From positions 1 through 58,305 of the forward strand of contig JBASRN010000282.1 of the NCBI GenBank assembly GCA_049273855.1: DNA of 58,305 nucleotides, given 5' to 3'. Origin of the DNA: Onstottus_B sp049273855. Lineage in GTDB: Bacteria; Acidobacteriota; Blastocatellia; UBA7656. The position numbers and the translations under genes are program-made. Below the pieces are notes generated by a model, which did not search any database, was not told where the DNA came from, and was given only the letters and a program-made list of their open reading frames with translations. Of this stretch, positions 11,773 to 19,532 are shown piece by piece. Each line of letters begins with the position of its first letter. Positions within the stretch are counted from its first letter, which is position 1.

Positions 11773-12525
11773 ATGAAGAAGTTGGCCGCTTTTGTGTTGT
11801 GCTTGATGCTCGCCGCAGTGACCTTTGCGCAGAAGCCCGGCTCTCCCACTGAAGCGGTCATGAACTTCTATCGTGCGTTGAGGGAGAAACGCTACGTCGA
11901 GGGCTTCGGGCAGTCGATTTATCGCGGTGCGATCGACGGGCTGACTCCTGCCGAGCTTCAGGATCTCGAGCCTGACTTTGCGCGCACGTTCGCGGCGATT
12001 CCCGAAAAGATCGAAGCGCGAGGCGAGCAGATCAACGGCGACGACGCCATCGTCTTTTTGAAGTTCGACGGGGTTGAAAAGCTCGAGCAGATTGCCCTGA
12101 TCAAGATTGCCGGCGAGTGGCTGGTTGGGGATCAGGATTCGCTTGCGGTCGTCAAATCCCAGGGCCGCGCGTTTTTCTTCAACAGTCGAATGACGGTGAA
12201 CGAAGGCGAAGCCTTCGATATGCTTCAGCGAATCACCGGCGCCCAGGTGGTCTATTCTGCGAAGTTCCAGGGCCGCCACGCGACGCTTGAAGAGCTGATA
12301 AAGCTTGGCGGAGTGCCCAAAGACGTAGACGATGGAAAAGCGAGCGGGTATCGGTTCGCGGTGACAGTCAGCGAAGACAAGAAATCGTTCCTGGCGTCGG
12401 CAACGCCGGCGGTTTACGGGAAGACCGGCCGGTTATCGTTTTACGCCGACATCGATAGCATTCGCGCGGAAGACTTGAAGGGCCAACCCGCAACCGCGCG
12501 CTCCCCGATCTACCAACCGAAGTGA
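11773..12525 (+). CDS. Secreted protein with NTF2-like and pilin-like domains
   Basis: 250 residues with an N-terminal signal peptide (MKKLAAFVLCLMLAAVTFAQ, cleavage likely after AQ). Residues of about 22-140 look like a DUF4878/NTF2-like domain (AVMNFYRALREKRYVEGFGQ, KIAGEWLVGDQ). Residues of about 160-245 resemble the globular part of acidobacterial type IV pilins: ITGAQVVYSAKFQGRHATLE, GYRFAVTV, FLASATPAVYGKTGRLSFYA, with a final DSIRAED. It lacks the pilin N-terminal GFSLIE helix. The ATG at 11773 is chosen for the signal peptide. Function unknown; probably periplasmic or extracellular. Confidence 0.7.
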   Translation: MKKLAAFVLCLMLAAVTFAQKPGSPTEAVMNFYRALREKRYVEGFGQSIYRGAIDGLTPAELQDLEPDFARTFAAIPEKIEARGEQINGDDAIVFLKFDGVEKLEQIALIKIAGEWLVGDQDSLAVVKSQGRAFFFNSRMTVNEGEAFDMLQRITGAQVVYSAKFQGRHATLEELIKLGGVPKDVDDGKASGYRFAVTVSEDKKSFLASATPAVYGKTGRLSFYADIDSIRAEDLKGQPATARSPIYQPK

Positions 12526-12708
12526 AGGTGATAAGAACGGCTCTAGTTACCGACCGCCTTGATGCTAGCAGTCGCAACCGCTTCTCACGATTAAGCTGCC
12601 CTCCCGAGGAATGAGGCTACATCTTCCAGTCGTGAGGCAATAGAAATCAAAAGCATCCTTCATCACATCCTTATTCATCGGCTGTTGCTGATACTTGAGT
12701 ACTAATGC

Positions 12709-13185
12709 TTAGGCGTCCGTATCATGTGTCGAAGTCTTGGAGCGCAACAGGCCATAGATGGTGAGCAGCAAAGCCAACATAATGGTTACACCGCATAATT
12801 GTAGTAGGTTTGTGACGACCGGACTGTCGACGCCATGTGGTGGCGGAAACTTTTCATTAAGCGTCGGCATGAGCTTCGACGAGGACCCAATGAAGGCCGC
12901 CGCAAGTCCCGCTGCACCGTTGGTCCAGGTGCCGATTTGCAGTGTCGCAAACCACACTTTCAGCGCCGTCGGATTCAGGCGGAGTTCCTTGACCAGAAAG
13001 CCAAATGCGATCATCAAGACGCCATTGGCGGTGAACTCGATATGAGCCATCACGATGCCGCGAAACCACGCCACGGCAGAAGGAGGGATGAATCCCACCA
13101 TGCAGCCGACTGTGATCTGGACGACTCCTAGCAGCAAAGTCCAACGTCTGAGACTTGCTTTCAAGCTGTCGATGTCAGTTGCCAT
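12709..13185 (-). CDS. HabA/HabB-like integral membrane protein (hydroxylaminobenzene mutase family)
   Basis: 158 residues with four predicted membrane helices: WTLLLGVVQITVGCMVGFI, the block around AHIEFTANGVLMIAFGFLVK, the block around WFATLQIGTWTNGAAGLAAA, and NLLQLCGVTIMLALLLTIYG. The HIEFTANG and TWTN motifs recall the hydroxylaminobenzene mutases HabA/HabB, which rearrange hydroxylaminobenzene to 2-aminophenol; the match is by eye, so activity is uncertain. A CAGGAGA Shine-Dalgarno precedes the ATG, and an attC-like site ends about 20 bases upstream, the spacing expected for the first gene of an integron cassette. No second attC is evident past the stop. Confidence 0.6.
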   Translation of the reverse strand: MATDIDSLKASLRRWTLLLGVVQITVGCMVGFIPPSAVAWFRGIVMAHIEFTANGVLMIAFGFLVKELRLNPTALKVWFATLQIGTWTNGAAGLAAAFIGSSSKLMPTLNEKFPPPHGVDSPVVTNLLQLCGVTIMLALLLTIYGLLRSKTSTHDTDA

Positions 13186-13204
13186 GAGTGTCTCCTGGTT
13201 GAGC

Positions 13205-13263
13205 GCCTAACGCCACAGATCAGCCGCGCAGTTCACTGCGTCGGCTGTATTTGTTTGTTGGGC
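13205..13263 (-). other. attC-like integron recombination site
   Basis: 59 bases bounded by GCCTAAC (13205-13211) and GTTGGGC (13257-13263), which fit the RYYYAAC and GTTRRRY core sites. Inside, CAGCCGCGCAG pairs with CTGCGTCGGCTG around a short loop with one unpaired extra base, the extrahelical-base arrangement of attC sites. Read on the minus strand, GTTAGGC is followed within about 20 bases by a Shine-Dalgarno and the ATG of the HabB-like gene, as in cassettes. No integrase gene is in the window. Confidence 0.5.
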
Positions 13264-13609
13264 GGATAGTGGCCGTTTGCGATTATTGAACAGGGCTTCT
13301 GTCTCCGGTTGGTGCAACAGCAAATCGAAGGACGACACTAGGAGTTACCCGGCCCGTACTCTTTCGTTGCTCGACGCCGTGTATCGACCATTCGAGCATG
13401 ACCGGTCGGTTTCTTGTTGCTACCGGTCGTTACACGCGAAAGCGCTGCTCTGCATATCGCTCCGTTAAGCGGCGCGACTATACAACCGGGTCAGATCATA
13501 AGCAAGGCGTGGATGGGATTCGGGCTACCACATCGCCCGGGCAGGCGGAGCAGCACGAAGGCTATTCTGAGTGCTTAGAGCGCGGACCATCATTCTCACC
13601 TGCCTCCCT
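13264..13609. other. Intergenic stretch with no recognised gene
   Basis: Short plus-strand open frames here have no plausible start signal or family resemblance. Nothing was identified between the attC-like site and the palindromic repeat that follows. Confidence 0.5.
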
Positions 13610-13754
13610 AGCAGGCTGCTGAAGAAGGGAAGCGCCACCAAGACACAAAGACACGAAGGTGCACCAAGTCAGCGATTGCAATATGTTGTGGGCTTGGTGT
13701 TCCTTGGTGCCTTCGTGGCTTAGTGGCGATGGGTTAGTTCTTCAGCAGCCCGCT
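13610..13754. repeat. Palindromic repeat family B
   Basis: A 145-base element with terminal inverted repeats (AGCAGGCTGCTGAAGAA at 13610-13626 against 13738-13754, one mismatch). Internally, CACCAAGACACAAAGACACG and the complementary CCTTGGTGCCTTCGTGGC region extend the pairing. It resembles the CACCAAGACACAAAG-type repeat seen between genes in many environmental bacteria. No coding capacity. Confidence 0.75.
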
Positions 13755-13854
13755 AGACCTTTCAACGAGTCTGTGATAGACAACGCGCGCGTGTCGATCT
13801 GGTCACCGCAAGGTTGATTCAGACACGAACCAAATTCTTTGAGGAGAAACCGCC

Positions 13855-14553
13855 GTGAGCGAACTGACTGTCAACTCTGCCACAAACCTTGCCGAGATGA
13901 TTCGCAGCAAACAGGTCTCGCCTGTTGAGGTCGTCGAGGCGCACATCCGCAGAATCGAGGAAGTGAATCCGAAGCTCAACGCTTTCGTCACGACTACCTT
14001 TGACAGCGCGCGAGAGGAAGCCCGCGCTGCCGAACTAAAGATCACGCGAGGCGAAGGCGTTGGTCCGCTGCACGGCGTTCCGGTTTCCATCAAAGACACC
14101 TTCGAGACCGCAGGCGTCAGGACCGTCGCCGGCAGCCGCTTGCTCGAAAACAACATTCCGGATCGAGACGCGCCCGTTGTTGCGCGCTTGAAGCGAGCTG
14201 GCGCGATCATGCTGGGCAAGACCAATGTGCCCGAGTTCGCAATGGACTTTCGGTCCGAGAACCCGGTGTTCGGACGCACCAGCAATCCATGGGACCTGGG
14301 AAGGGTGCCCGGCGGTTCGAGCGGCGGCGAAGGCGCAGCCATAGCGTCGGGTTGCTCACCGGCTGGCGTTGGTTCGGATCTTGGCGGTTCGATTCGAGTG
14401 CCTTCGCACTTCTGCGGAATCGCGGGGCTCAAGCCGACGCCGGGCCGGGTTCCCGTTACCGGTCACATACCGGTTTGTGTCGGGCCGTTCGCGCTAGTTG
14501 ACCTCGAAATCCCCGCTAACCGCAGAGACGCCGAGACGCAGAGCCGGCGCTGA
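13855..14553 (+). pseudogene. Amidase-signature enzyme, truncated by a repeat
   Basis: The first about 213 residues are a good amidase-signature protein (GatA-like). The catalytic triad is visible: Lys80 (GVPVSIKDTF), cis-Ser155 (VPGGSSGGEG) and Ser179 (GSDLGGSIRVP), with the usual 24-residue spacing between the serines. The family needs about 450-490 residues, but homology stops after GHIPVCVGPFAL. The last residues (EIPANRRDAETQSRR) are translated from a half copy of palindromic repeat A, which supplies the stop. The C-terminal half of the fold is absent from the window, so the product is almost certainly inactive. Start: GTG at 13855 with GAGGAGA upstream. The ridA-like gene on the opposite strand ends six bases away. 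Confidence 0.85.
14502..14545 (+). repeat. Palindromic repeat family A, half copy interrupting the amidase gene
   Basis: The sequence CGAAATCCCCGCTAACCGC and the following GAGACGCCGAGACGCAGAG match the right half of the full elements at 11.5, 19.3 and 55.3 kb. The left arm is missing. It coincides with the point where amidase homology ends. Confidence 0.75.
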
Positions 14554-14558
14554 GAAGA

Positions 14559-14951
14559 CTAAGAGTCTTCGACAAGGGCGTCGGCTTCGATCTCGACGAG
14601 CATCTCTGGGTCGATAAGCCGGGAGACTTCAACCATGCTCGTAGCCGGACGGATATCGCGGAAGACTTCGCCGTGAGCCTTTGCGACCTTCTCCCAATCG
14701 CTGATGTTGATGACGTACATCCTGGTGCGCACGACGTCTTTGAAACTGGCTCCAGCAGCCTTGAGCGCGGCCTCGATGTTCTTCAGCGTCTGAACGGCTT
14801 GCAGGTACGCATCGCCAATTCCGACAATCTTGCCTGCGTCGCCAGTGGCGGTTGTGCCCGATACGTGCACGTGATTGCCGACGCGTACCGCCCGCGAGTA
14901 TCCGACTATCGGCTCCCACTTCGTTCCGCTCGAGATATTCGTTCTTTGCAT
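14559..14951 (-). CDS. RidA family protein (enamine/imine deaminase or relative)
   Basis: 130 residues, the normal size of the YjgF/YER057c/UK114 family. Conserved features include the N-terminal YSRAVRVGNHVHVSGTTATG strand region, ALKAAGASFKDVVRTRMYV, and the C-terminal RPATSMVEVSRLIDPEMLVE. The Arg of RPATSMVEV corresponds to the residue that binds the carboxylate of imine substrates in RidA. These proteins form trimers in the cytoplasm and hydrolyse reactive imines from PLP enzymes, though subfamilies differ. The divergence in the N-terminal half suggests an Rid subfamily other than archetypal RidA. Its stop lies six bases from the end of the broken amidase gene. Confidence 0.85.
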   Translation of the reverse strand: MQRTNISSGTKWEPIVGYSRAVRVGNHVHVSGTTATGDAGKIVGIGDAYLQAVQTLKNIEAALKAAGASFKDVVRTRMYVINISDWEKVAKAHGEVFRDIRPATSMVEVSRLIDPEMLVEIEADALVEDS

Positions 14952-14966
14952 AAGTGATCTCTTGCT

Positions 14967-14995
14967 TGTACGGGTGGCCCTTTGTGGCCACCCCC
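14967..14995. repeat. Short hairpin related to the 31-bp palindrome at 3.7 kb
   Basis: TTGTACGGGTGGCC followed by a six-base loop and GGCCACCC (stem 14972-14979 with 14986-14993). The TGTACGGG entry and gene-edge location match the larger palindrome at 3694-3783, suggesting a shortened or diverged member. Confidence 0.5.
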
Positions 14996-15039
14996 TCGCC
15001 GGCGCTCTTTAACGACTCTTGTGTATCGAGAGGGCACCC

Positions 15040-15963
15040 TTACTTGTAGCGGACCCAGCCTGTTCCCTCGAAGCCGAAATGAAACACGTTAGGGTGAATC
15101 AGCTCGGCCAGGATCTCCAGCGACTCGGCCAGCCTGGGGCCCGGACGATGAAAGTACTGATTGCCGTCGGCGACAAAGACGCGGTTGGATTTGACGGCGT
15201 TGATGGCCTTCCATTCGGGCTTACTCGCCAACAAGTCCATCTCCTGAAGCGTGCGAGCTACATCAAAGCCGCACGGCGAAACAAAAAGAACGTCCGGGTC
15301 TCTTGAGATCAACTCGTCCCACGTCATCCACGGTGAGTGCTTGCCTGATTCGCCGAACAGGTTTATACCGCCGGCCATCGTCACAAGCTCGGGCATCCAG
15401 TTGCCCGCGGCCATCAACGGTTCAATCCACTCTATGCAAGCAACGGTCGGCTTTGTCGGCATCCAGTGCGTTCGCTGAAGGACTTCATCCATTCGGCTCT
15501 CGAGCCTGTCTACCAGATGTTCACCTCGAGCGGGCGCATCAAGTGCGTAGCCGACTTTCTGGATGTCCACCCACACATCGCCGAGCGAGTTAGGCTCGAG
15601 CGAAACGATCACCGGATTTGAGCTGGTCAACTCGCACACCGCCAGCTCGACATCTTTGAGACTAACCGCGCAGACCTCGCACTGGGATTGCGTGATGATG
15701 TGAGTCGGCTGAAGGGCTTCTAGCATCCGCCCGTCAACCCGATAGACGCTCAGCGCATCCTGGACCAGAGCTTTGACTCGTTCATCGATCTGGCAGCTCG
15801 ACCCTTCGAGGTCGAACTTCGGGCTGGTGCATTGCGGTAGCGACTTTACCGAGGGCGGGTAGTCGCACTCATGCGAGCGCCCGACGAGTTGACCCTCGAA
15901 ACCAAGCGCGCACACTATCTCGGTAGCGCTTGCGATGAGTGAGACGATTCTATGTGATGTCAT
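15040..15963 (-). CDS. Cobalamin-type periplasmic-binding fold protein (BtuF-like), no signal peptide
   Basis: 307 residues beginning MTSHRIVSLIASATEIVCAL, the start of a class III substrate-binding fold (RIVSLxPSxTE in BtuF). Other family marks are GRSHECDYPP, HIITQSQCEVCAV, WMPELVTMAGG, LISRDPDVLFVSPCGF, and a C-terminal RPGPRLAESLEILAELIHP. No secretion signal is seen, so it may be cytoplasmic, unlike true BtuF. Similar signal-less proteins occur in many bacteria as cobalamin-binding or corrinoid-related proteins of unclear role. It is followed on the same strand by no transporter genes. The B12-binding radical SAM protein at 3.9 kb would be a cobalamin user. Confidence 0.8.
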   Translation of the reverse strand: MTSHRIVSLIASATEIVCALGFEGQLVGRSHECDYPPSVKSLPQCTSPKFDLEGSSCQIDERVKALVQDALSVYRVDGRMLEALQPTHIITQSQCEVCAVSLKDVELAVCELTSSNPVIVSLEPNSLGDVWVDIQKVGYALDAPARGEHLVDRLESRMDEVLQRTHWMPTKPTVACIEWIEPLMAAGNWMPELVTMAGGINLFGESGKHSPWMTWDELISRDPDVLFVSPCGFDVARTLQEMDLLASKPEWKAINAVKSNRVFVADGNQYFHRPGPRLAESLEILAELIHPNVFHFGFEGTGWVRYK

Positions 15964-15979
15964 TCGAGCCGCCGACTCT

Positions 15980-16567
15980 TTATTGCTGCTTACCCTCGAT
16001 GGCGAGAAGCAACAAAGCGAGGGCGAGTCCCAGCCGGCGGTCGAGCAACCGGTTCACGTCCTGTGAAAAGTCGAGCGATACCTTCGAGACGAATGGATTG
16101 ATGTTCTGTTTGAAGGTGCATACCGGTGAGCCGCCTATCTCGCCCTCGTATCGCTGGGGGATCAAGTTTGCAAACGGGATGAAACGCCTGATCAGGGCCA
16201 TCGCCGTGCTGTCCTCGCGAAGCGCGCCGATCGGCTGATCCCGCGGGTCCATGAGAATCCATTCGTCACGCACCATTGATTTCAGACCCTTTCGTTTCAA
16301 CACACCGACCTTCTCTCTGGTCTGAGTGTCGGTGACGTCGTACTCCGCTGAGATGTCGAGCACTCGGCGCGCCGCGATCAACAACAATTCCATCTGCATG
16401 TCTTCGCCGGTGTAAAGACGAATGTCCTCCTTGAGCTTGAACGCCTTCATGCTGGCGAAAAGCACGACCTGTCCGGCGGGATCGTACACGTAAAAGGAGC
16501 CGCCAAAAAGCTTCAGAACCTTGCGGCGAACCAGATAGTTGTTGTGCTCAAATCGGCTTGCTAACAT
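15980..16567 (-). CDS. LURP-one-related (LOR) / scramblase-like beta-barrel protein
   Basis: 195 residues from the ATG at 16567, chosen because AGGAGG lies five bases upstream. An upstream in-frame start at 16636 would run into the thiC end. The pattern of short beta strands (YLVRRKVLKLFGGSFYVYDP, VVLFASMKAFKLKEDIRLYT, VLDISAEYDVTD, VGVLKRKGLKSMVRDEWILM) ending in a hydrophobic C-terminal helix (LGLALALLLLAIEG) fits the LURP-one/Tubby-C-like fold. Members in bacteria have no established biochemical function; membrane association through the C-terminal helix is inferred. Its end is 16 bases from the start of the BtuF-like gene. Confidence 0.7.
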   Translation of the reverse strand: MLASRFEHNNYLVRRKVLKLFGGSFYVYDPAGQVVLFASMKAFKLKEDIRLYTGEDMQMELLLIAARRVLDISAEYDVTDTQTREKVGVLKRKGLKSMVRDEWILMDPRDQPIGALREDSTAMALIRRFIPFANLIPQRYEGEIGGSPVCTFKQNINPFVSKVSLDFSQDVNRLLDRRLGLALALLLLAIEGKQQ

Positions 16568-16632
16568 CGCGCCTCCTGGATTGGAATCTGGTGTTGCAAA
16601 AAGGGATCGCGGGCCGAAAAGCGTTACACTGG

Positions 16633-18549
16633 TCAAGCCTTCGTGTAAACCTCGGACCCGAGCTGCACGAACTCCTGGGCCTTCTCACGCATTCCAGCCT
16701 CCAGCGCCGCTTTGTCGTCGACGCCCGCCCGAGCGGCGTACTCGCGAACCTCCTGCGTGATCTTCATCGAACAAAAGTGCGGACCGCACATCGAGCAGAA
16801 GTGCGCGAGCTTGGCTCCCTCTTGTGGGAGCGTCTCGTCGTGATACTCGCGCGCAAGCTCCGGATCGAGCGCGAGGTTGAATTGATCTTCCCATCGAAAC
16901 TCGAACCTGGCCTTCGACAGCGCGTTGTCTTGAAGCTGCGCGCCGGGGTGTCCCTTCGCAAGATCGGCTGCGTGCGCCGCGATCTTGTAGGCGATCACGC
17001 CGTCCTTTACGTCCTGCTTGTCGGGCAAGCCGAGATGCTCCTTTGGAGTTACGTAGCAGAGCATCGCCGTGCCGAACCACCCGATCATCGCCGCGCCGAT
17101 TGCGCTTGTGATGTGGTCGTAGCCAGGCGCTATGTCGGTGACGAGCGGGCCGAGCGTGTAAAACGGCGCTTCGCCGCAGACTTCGATTTGGCGATCGACG
17201 TTCTCTTTGATCAGGTGCATCGGCACGTGACCAGGTCCTTCGATCATCACCTGACAATCCATCTCCCAGGCGATTTTGGTCAACTCTCCAAGCGTCTCCA
17301 GCTCCGCGAATTGAGATTCGTCGTTGGCGTCTGCAATCGAGCCCGGCCTCAGCCCATCGCCTAAACTGAATGACACGTCGTAAGCGCGCATGATTTCGCA
17401 GATGTCACGGAAGCGTGTGTAGAGAAAACTCTCTTGGTGATGAGCAAGACACCACTTGGCCATTATCGAGCCGCCGCGCGAGACTATCCCGGTTGTTCGC
17501 TCAGCCGTTAGCGGGATGTGACGAAGCAGCACGCCCGCGTGAATTGTGAAGTAGTCGACGCCCTGTTCCGCTTGCTCGATCAACGTGTCTCTATAGAGTT
17601 CCCATGTAAGGTCTTCGGCTTTGCCAGCGACTTTCTCCAGCGCTTGATAGATGGGCACTGTCCCGATCGGCACTGGTGAGTTGCGAATAATCCATTCGCG
17701 TGTCTGGTGAATGTTCTTGCCAGTGGACAAGTCCATCACGGTGTCCGAGCCCCACTTGATGGACCAGCGCATCTTCTCGACTTCTTCCTCGATCGAGGAG
17801 GCTACGGCGGAGTTGCCGATGTTTGCGTTGATCTTCACCAGGAAGTTGCGGCCGATGATCATCGGTTCCGATTCGGGGTGATTGATGTTTGCGGGAATGA
17901 TCGCGCGCCCGCGAGCTACTTCTTCGCGGATGAACTCGGGTGTGACGTATCGAGGCGTCTTCGCGCCGAAGCCTTCGCCCGAGTGCTGAAAGTTGAGGAC
18001 GCTGCGATCTCCGGTTTTCGACGCTTCATAAGCGGCTTCGCGACCAAGATTCTCTCGAATTGCAATAAACTCCATCTCAGGTGTAACGACTCCGCGCCTG
18101 GCGTAGTGTATCTGAGTGACGTTGCGGCCAGACCTGGCTCGAAGCGGCAGGCGCTTGAGGCCAGGGAATGGATCGAGCCGTCCTTTGTCTTTCTTGAGCG
18201 CGTACTCGCGCGCGCCTTCGGTCAGGTAGCCGTCGTCGTGAGGCTCGACCTTGCGGCCTTCGTACTCCTCGACATCGCCGCGCTCGACGATCCACTCACG
18301 TCGGAGTGGAGTCAACCCGTCGTGAACTCTGCATCGCGCCTCGGGATCGCCCCACGGCCCGGTCGTGTCGTAAACCCGTACCGGCGCGTTCTCTTCAACT
18401 GAGCCATTCATCCCGCGCGTCAGGTTCAAATGGACTTCGCGCATCGGCACGCGAACGTCCGGTCTGCTGCCCTCGACGTAAATTCGGGACGAGCCGGGAA
18501 ATTGAAAGGTGCTTTCGTTGTGTGGTTCTGGATTCTTTGGAGTAGTCAT
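16633..18549 (-). CDS. thiC: Phosphomethylpyrimidine synthase ThiC
   Basis: 638 residues. Converts aminoimidazole ribotide into HMP-P, the pyrimidine half of thiamine, using a radical SAM mechanism. The C-terminal cluster motif CSMCGPHFCSM (CX2CX4C) is present, as are conserved blocks ARRGVVTPEMEFIAIREN, WELYRDTLIEQAEQGVDYFT, SRGGSIMAKWCLAHHQES, MIEGPGHVPMHLIKEN and TDIAPGYDHITSAIGAAMIG. Length matches E. coli ThiC. The ATG at 18549 is the true start; an upstream in-frame start would lie inside the TPP riboswitch. GGGAGA in the riboswitch 3' end is the Shine-Dalgarno, so thiamine pyrophosphate binding should hide it. No other thiamine gene is adjacent. Confidence 0.97.
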   Translation of the reverse strand: MTTPKNPEPHNESTFQFPGSSRIYVEGSRPDVRVPMREVHLNLTRGMNGSVEENAPVRVYDTTGPWGDPEARCRVHDGLTPLRREWIVERGDVEEYEGRKVEPHDDGYLTEGAREYALKKDKGRLDPFPGLKRLPLRARSGRNVTQIHYARRGVVTPEMEFIAIRENLGREAAYEASKTGDRSVLNFQHSGEGFGAKTPRYVTPEFIREEVARGRAIIPANINHPESEPMIIGRNFLVKINANIGNSAVASSIEEEVEKMRWSIKWGSDTVMDLSTGKNIHQTREWIIRNSPVPIGTVPIYQALEKVAGKAEDLTWELYRDTLIEQAEQGVDYFTIHAGVLLRHIPLTAERTTGIVSRGGSIMAKWCLAHHQESFLYTRFRDICEIMRAYDVSFSLGDGLRPGSIADANDESQFAELETLGELTKIAWEMDCQVMIEGPGHVPMHLIKENVDRQIEVCGEAPFYTLGPLVTDIAPGYDHITSAIGAAMIGWFGTAMLCYVTPKEHLGLPDKQDVKDGVIAYKIAAHAADLAKGHPGAQLQDNALSKARFEFRWEDQFNLALDPELAREYHDETLPQEGAKLAHFCSMCGPHFCSMKITQEVREYAARAGVDDKAALEAGMREKAQEFVQLGSEVYTKA

Positions 18550-18552
18550 GGT

Positions 18553-18638
18553 TTCTCCCTTCGACGGTATTACCCGTATCAGGTTCAAGGGGTCTCCCGA
18601 GCGGGACTCTCAGCCTCGTTATGAAGCTCCCCCGAAAT
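18553..18638 (-). promoter_or_regulatory. TPP riboswitch (THI element) of thiC
   Basis: On the minus strand, just before thiC, the conserved core elements appear in order: GGGGGAGCTTC, GAGGCTGAGAG, the variable stem, GACCCCTTGAACCTGAT, GGGTAATACC and GAAGGGAGAAA. Their order and spacing fit a complete aptamer. The last element contains the thiC Shine-Dalgarno, four bases from the ATG, so control is probably at translation initiation. Confidence 0.95.
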
Positions 18639-18676
18639 TAGTTGCCAGTGGCCGGCGATGAGCCACTCGCGCTTCG

Positions 18677-19228
18677 CTAAGCGAAAAGGTCATCGACCGC
18701 CATCGTCCAACCAGCCAAGCCAGGTTCCGCATCGGCCACCTCGCCGCGGACAAACACGGTGGGTTGATCCGGATTGTCAGCGGCGTACTTGCAAACTACT
18801 TCGTCCCTCAAGACATCGGCGTCCCAGACAACCAGTGTTCCCGCGGCAAAATAGTCGGCGCGCTTCGCCGCCATGCCTTGCTCGGCTCGAGGGCCGTAGT
18901 CTCCCTTGCTTCGCACCTCGACCGCGAAGATCGGCGCCCCCCCGAGGAATAGGCCACCCATTCGTGGTCCAATGTAGAACGAAGCATCCGGGCTGAACGA
19001 CTTGCGGTTGGGCAGGTTGACGATAAAGCGAACGTTGTCGCCGTAAGCCCGGCCTATGTTTGTCCGTCGCGCGCGTTCCCGCAAGCTCACGACGATTTCC
19101 AATGCGGCGCCGCCGGGCAGATCTCCGGTTGGACTCATTAGGACAAGTTCTCCATTCACGATTTCGGCTTTCCCGTCTTCCGGTACGTGATAGAGATCTT
19201 CGATTGTTGCTTCGAGTTTCGTGCTCAT
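18677..19228 (-). CDS. Uma2 family endonuclease (DUF820)
   Basis: 183 residues with the PD-(D/E)XK nuclease-like layout of the Uma2/DUF820 family: an N-terminal helix-strand (IEDLYHVPEDGKAEIVNGEL), then SFSPDASFYIG with the conserved PDASF, FAVEVRSKGDYGP with the catalytic E and K region, and AAKRADYFAAGTLVVWDADV, where the tyrosine-glycine turn and tryptophan are typical. A GAGG Shine-Dalgarno precedes the ATG at 19228. These proteins are abundant in Cyanobacteria and soil bacteria; some are linked to transposition, but a biochemical role is unproven. It stands between the thiC riboswitch and a palindromic repeat. Confidence 0.88.
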   Translation of the reverse strand: MSTKLEATIEDLYHVPEDGKAEIVNGELVLMSPTGDLPGGAALEIVVSLRERARRTNIGRAYGDNVRFIVNLPNRKSFSPDASFYIGPRMGGLFLGGAPIFAVEVRSKGDYGPRAEQGMAAKRADYFAAGTLVVWDADVLRDEVVCKYAADNPDQPTVFVRGEVADAEPGLAGWTMAVDDLFA

Positions 19229-19322
19229 AGGAAGCCTCGACGAGAACGCTATTGACGTGTGCGCAGGTCCGTTGCCGATTATACATCACGAGCTGCCGCT
19301 GTGCTACGGATCCAGGCTCTCA

Positions 19323-19440
19323 ATGGTGTCCTAACTTCAATTCTCAGCGCCATCTCTGCGTCTCGCCGTCTCCGCGGTTAGGTAGCATCGAAAACTCTAC
19401 TAACCGCAGACGCGGAGACGCAAAGGTCACGCAGAGAAGA
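19323..19440 (+). repeat. Palindromic repeat family A, full copy 2
   Basis: Begins ATGGTGTCCTAACTTCAATT and includes CTCTGCGTCTCGCCGTCTCC, GCGGTTAGGTAGCATCGA, CTAACCGCAGACGCGGAGAC and CACGCAGAGAAGA. The arms are inverted around GGTAGCATCGA. It precedes the cysteine synthase gene and overlaps the only upstream extension of that reading frame. Confidence 0.8.
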
Positions 19441-19532
19441 CGATCGAATTCATGACCCCCTCCTTAAGTAGCACCGACTCTTTCGCCAAATTTGAGTTTG
19501 AGAATTCACGATGCTATCCTCGATCTCAAGCG

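Noticed and set aside
13277..13622. Short plus-strand open frames after the attC-like site
   Set aside because: No Shine-Dalgarno and Arg/Ser-rich products; they do not look like cassette genes.
18550..18588. Thirteen-residue upstream extension of ThiC
   Set aside because: These codons are part of the TPP riboswitch; the ATG at 18549 has the regulated Shine-Dalgarno.
19452..19532. N-terminal extension of the cysteine synthase
   Set aside because: The extension begins just past repeat A and lacks a Shine-Dalgarno; the conserved enzyme begins later.
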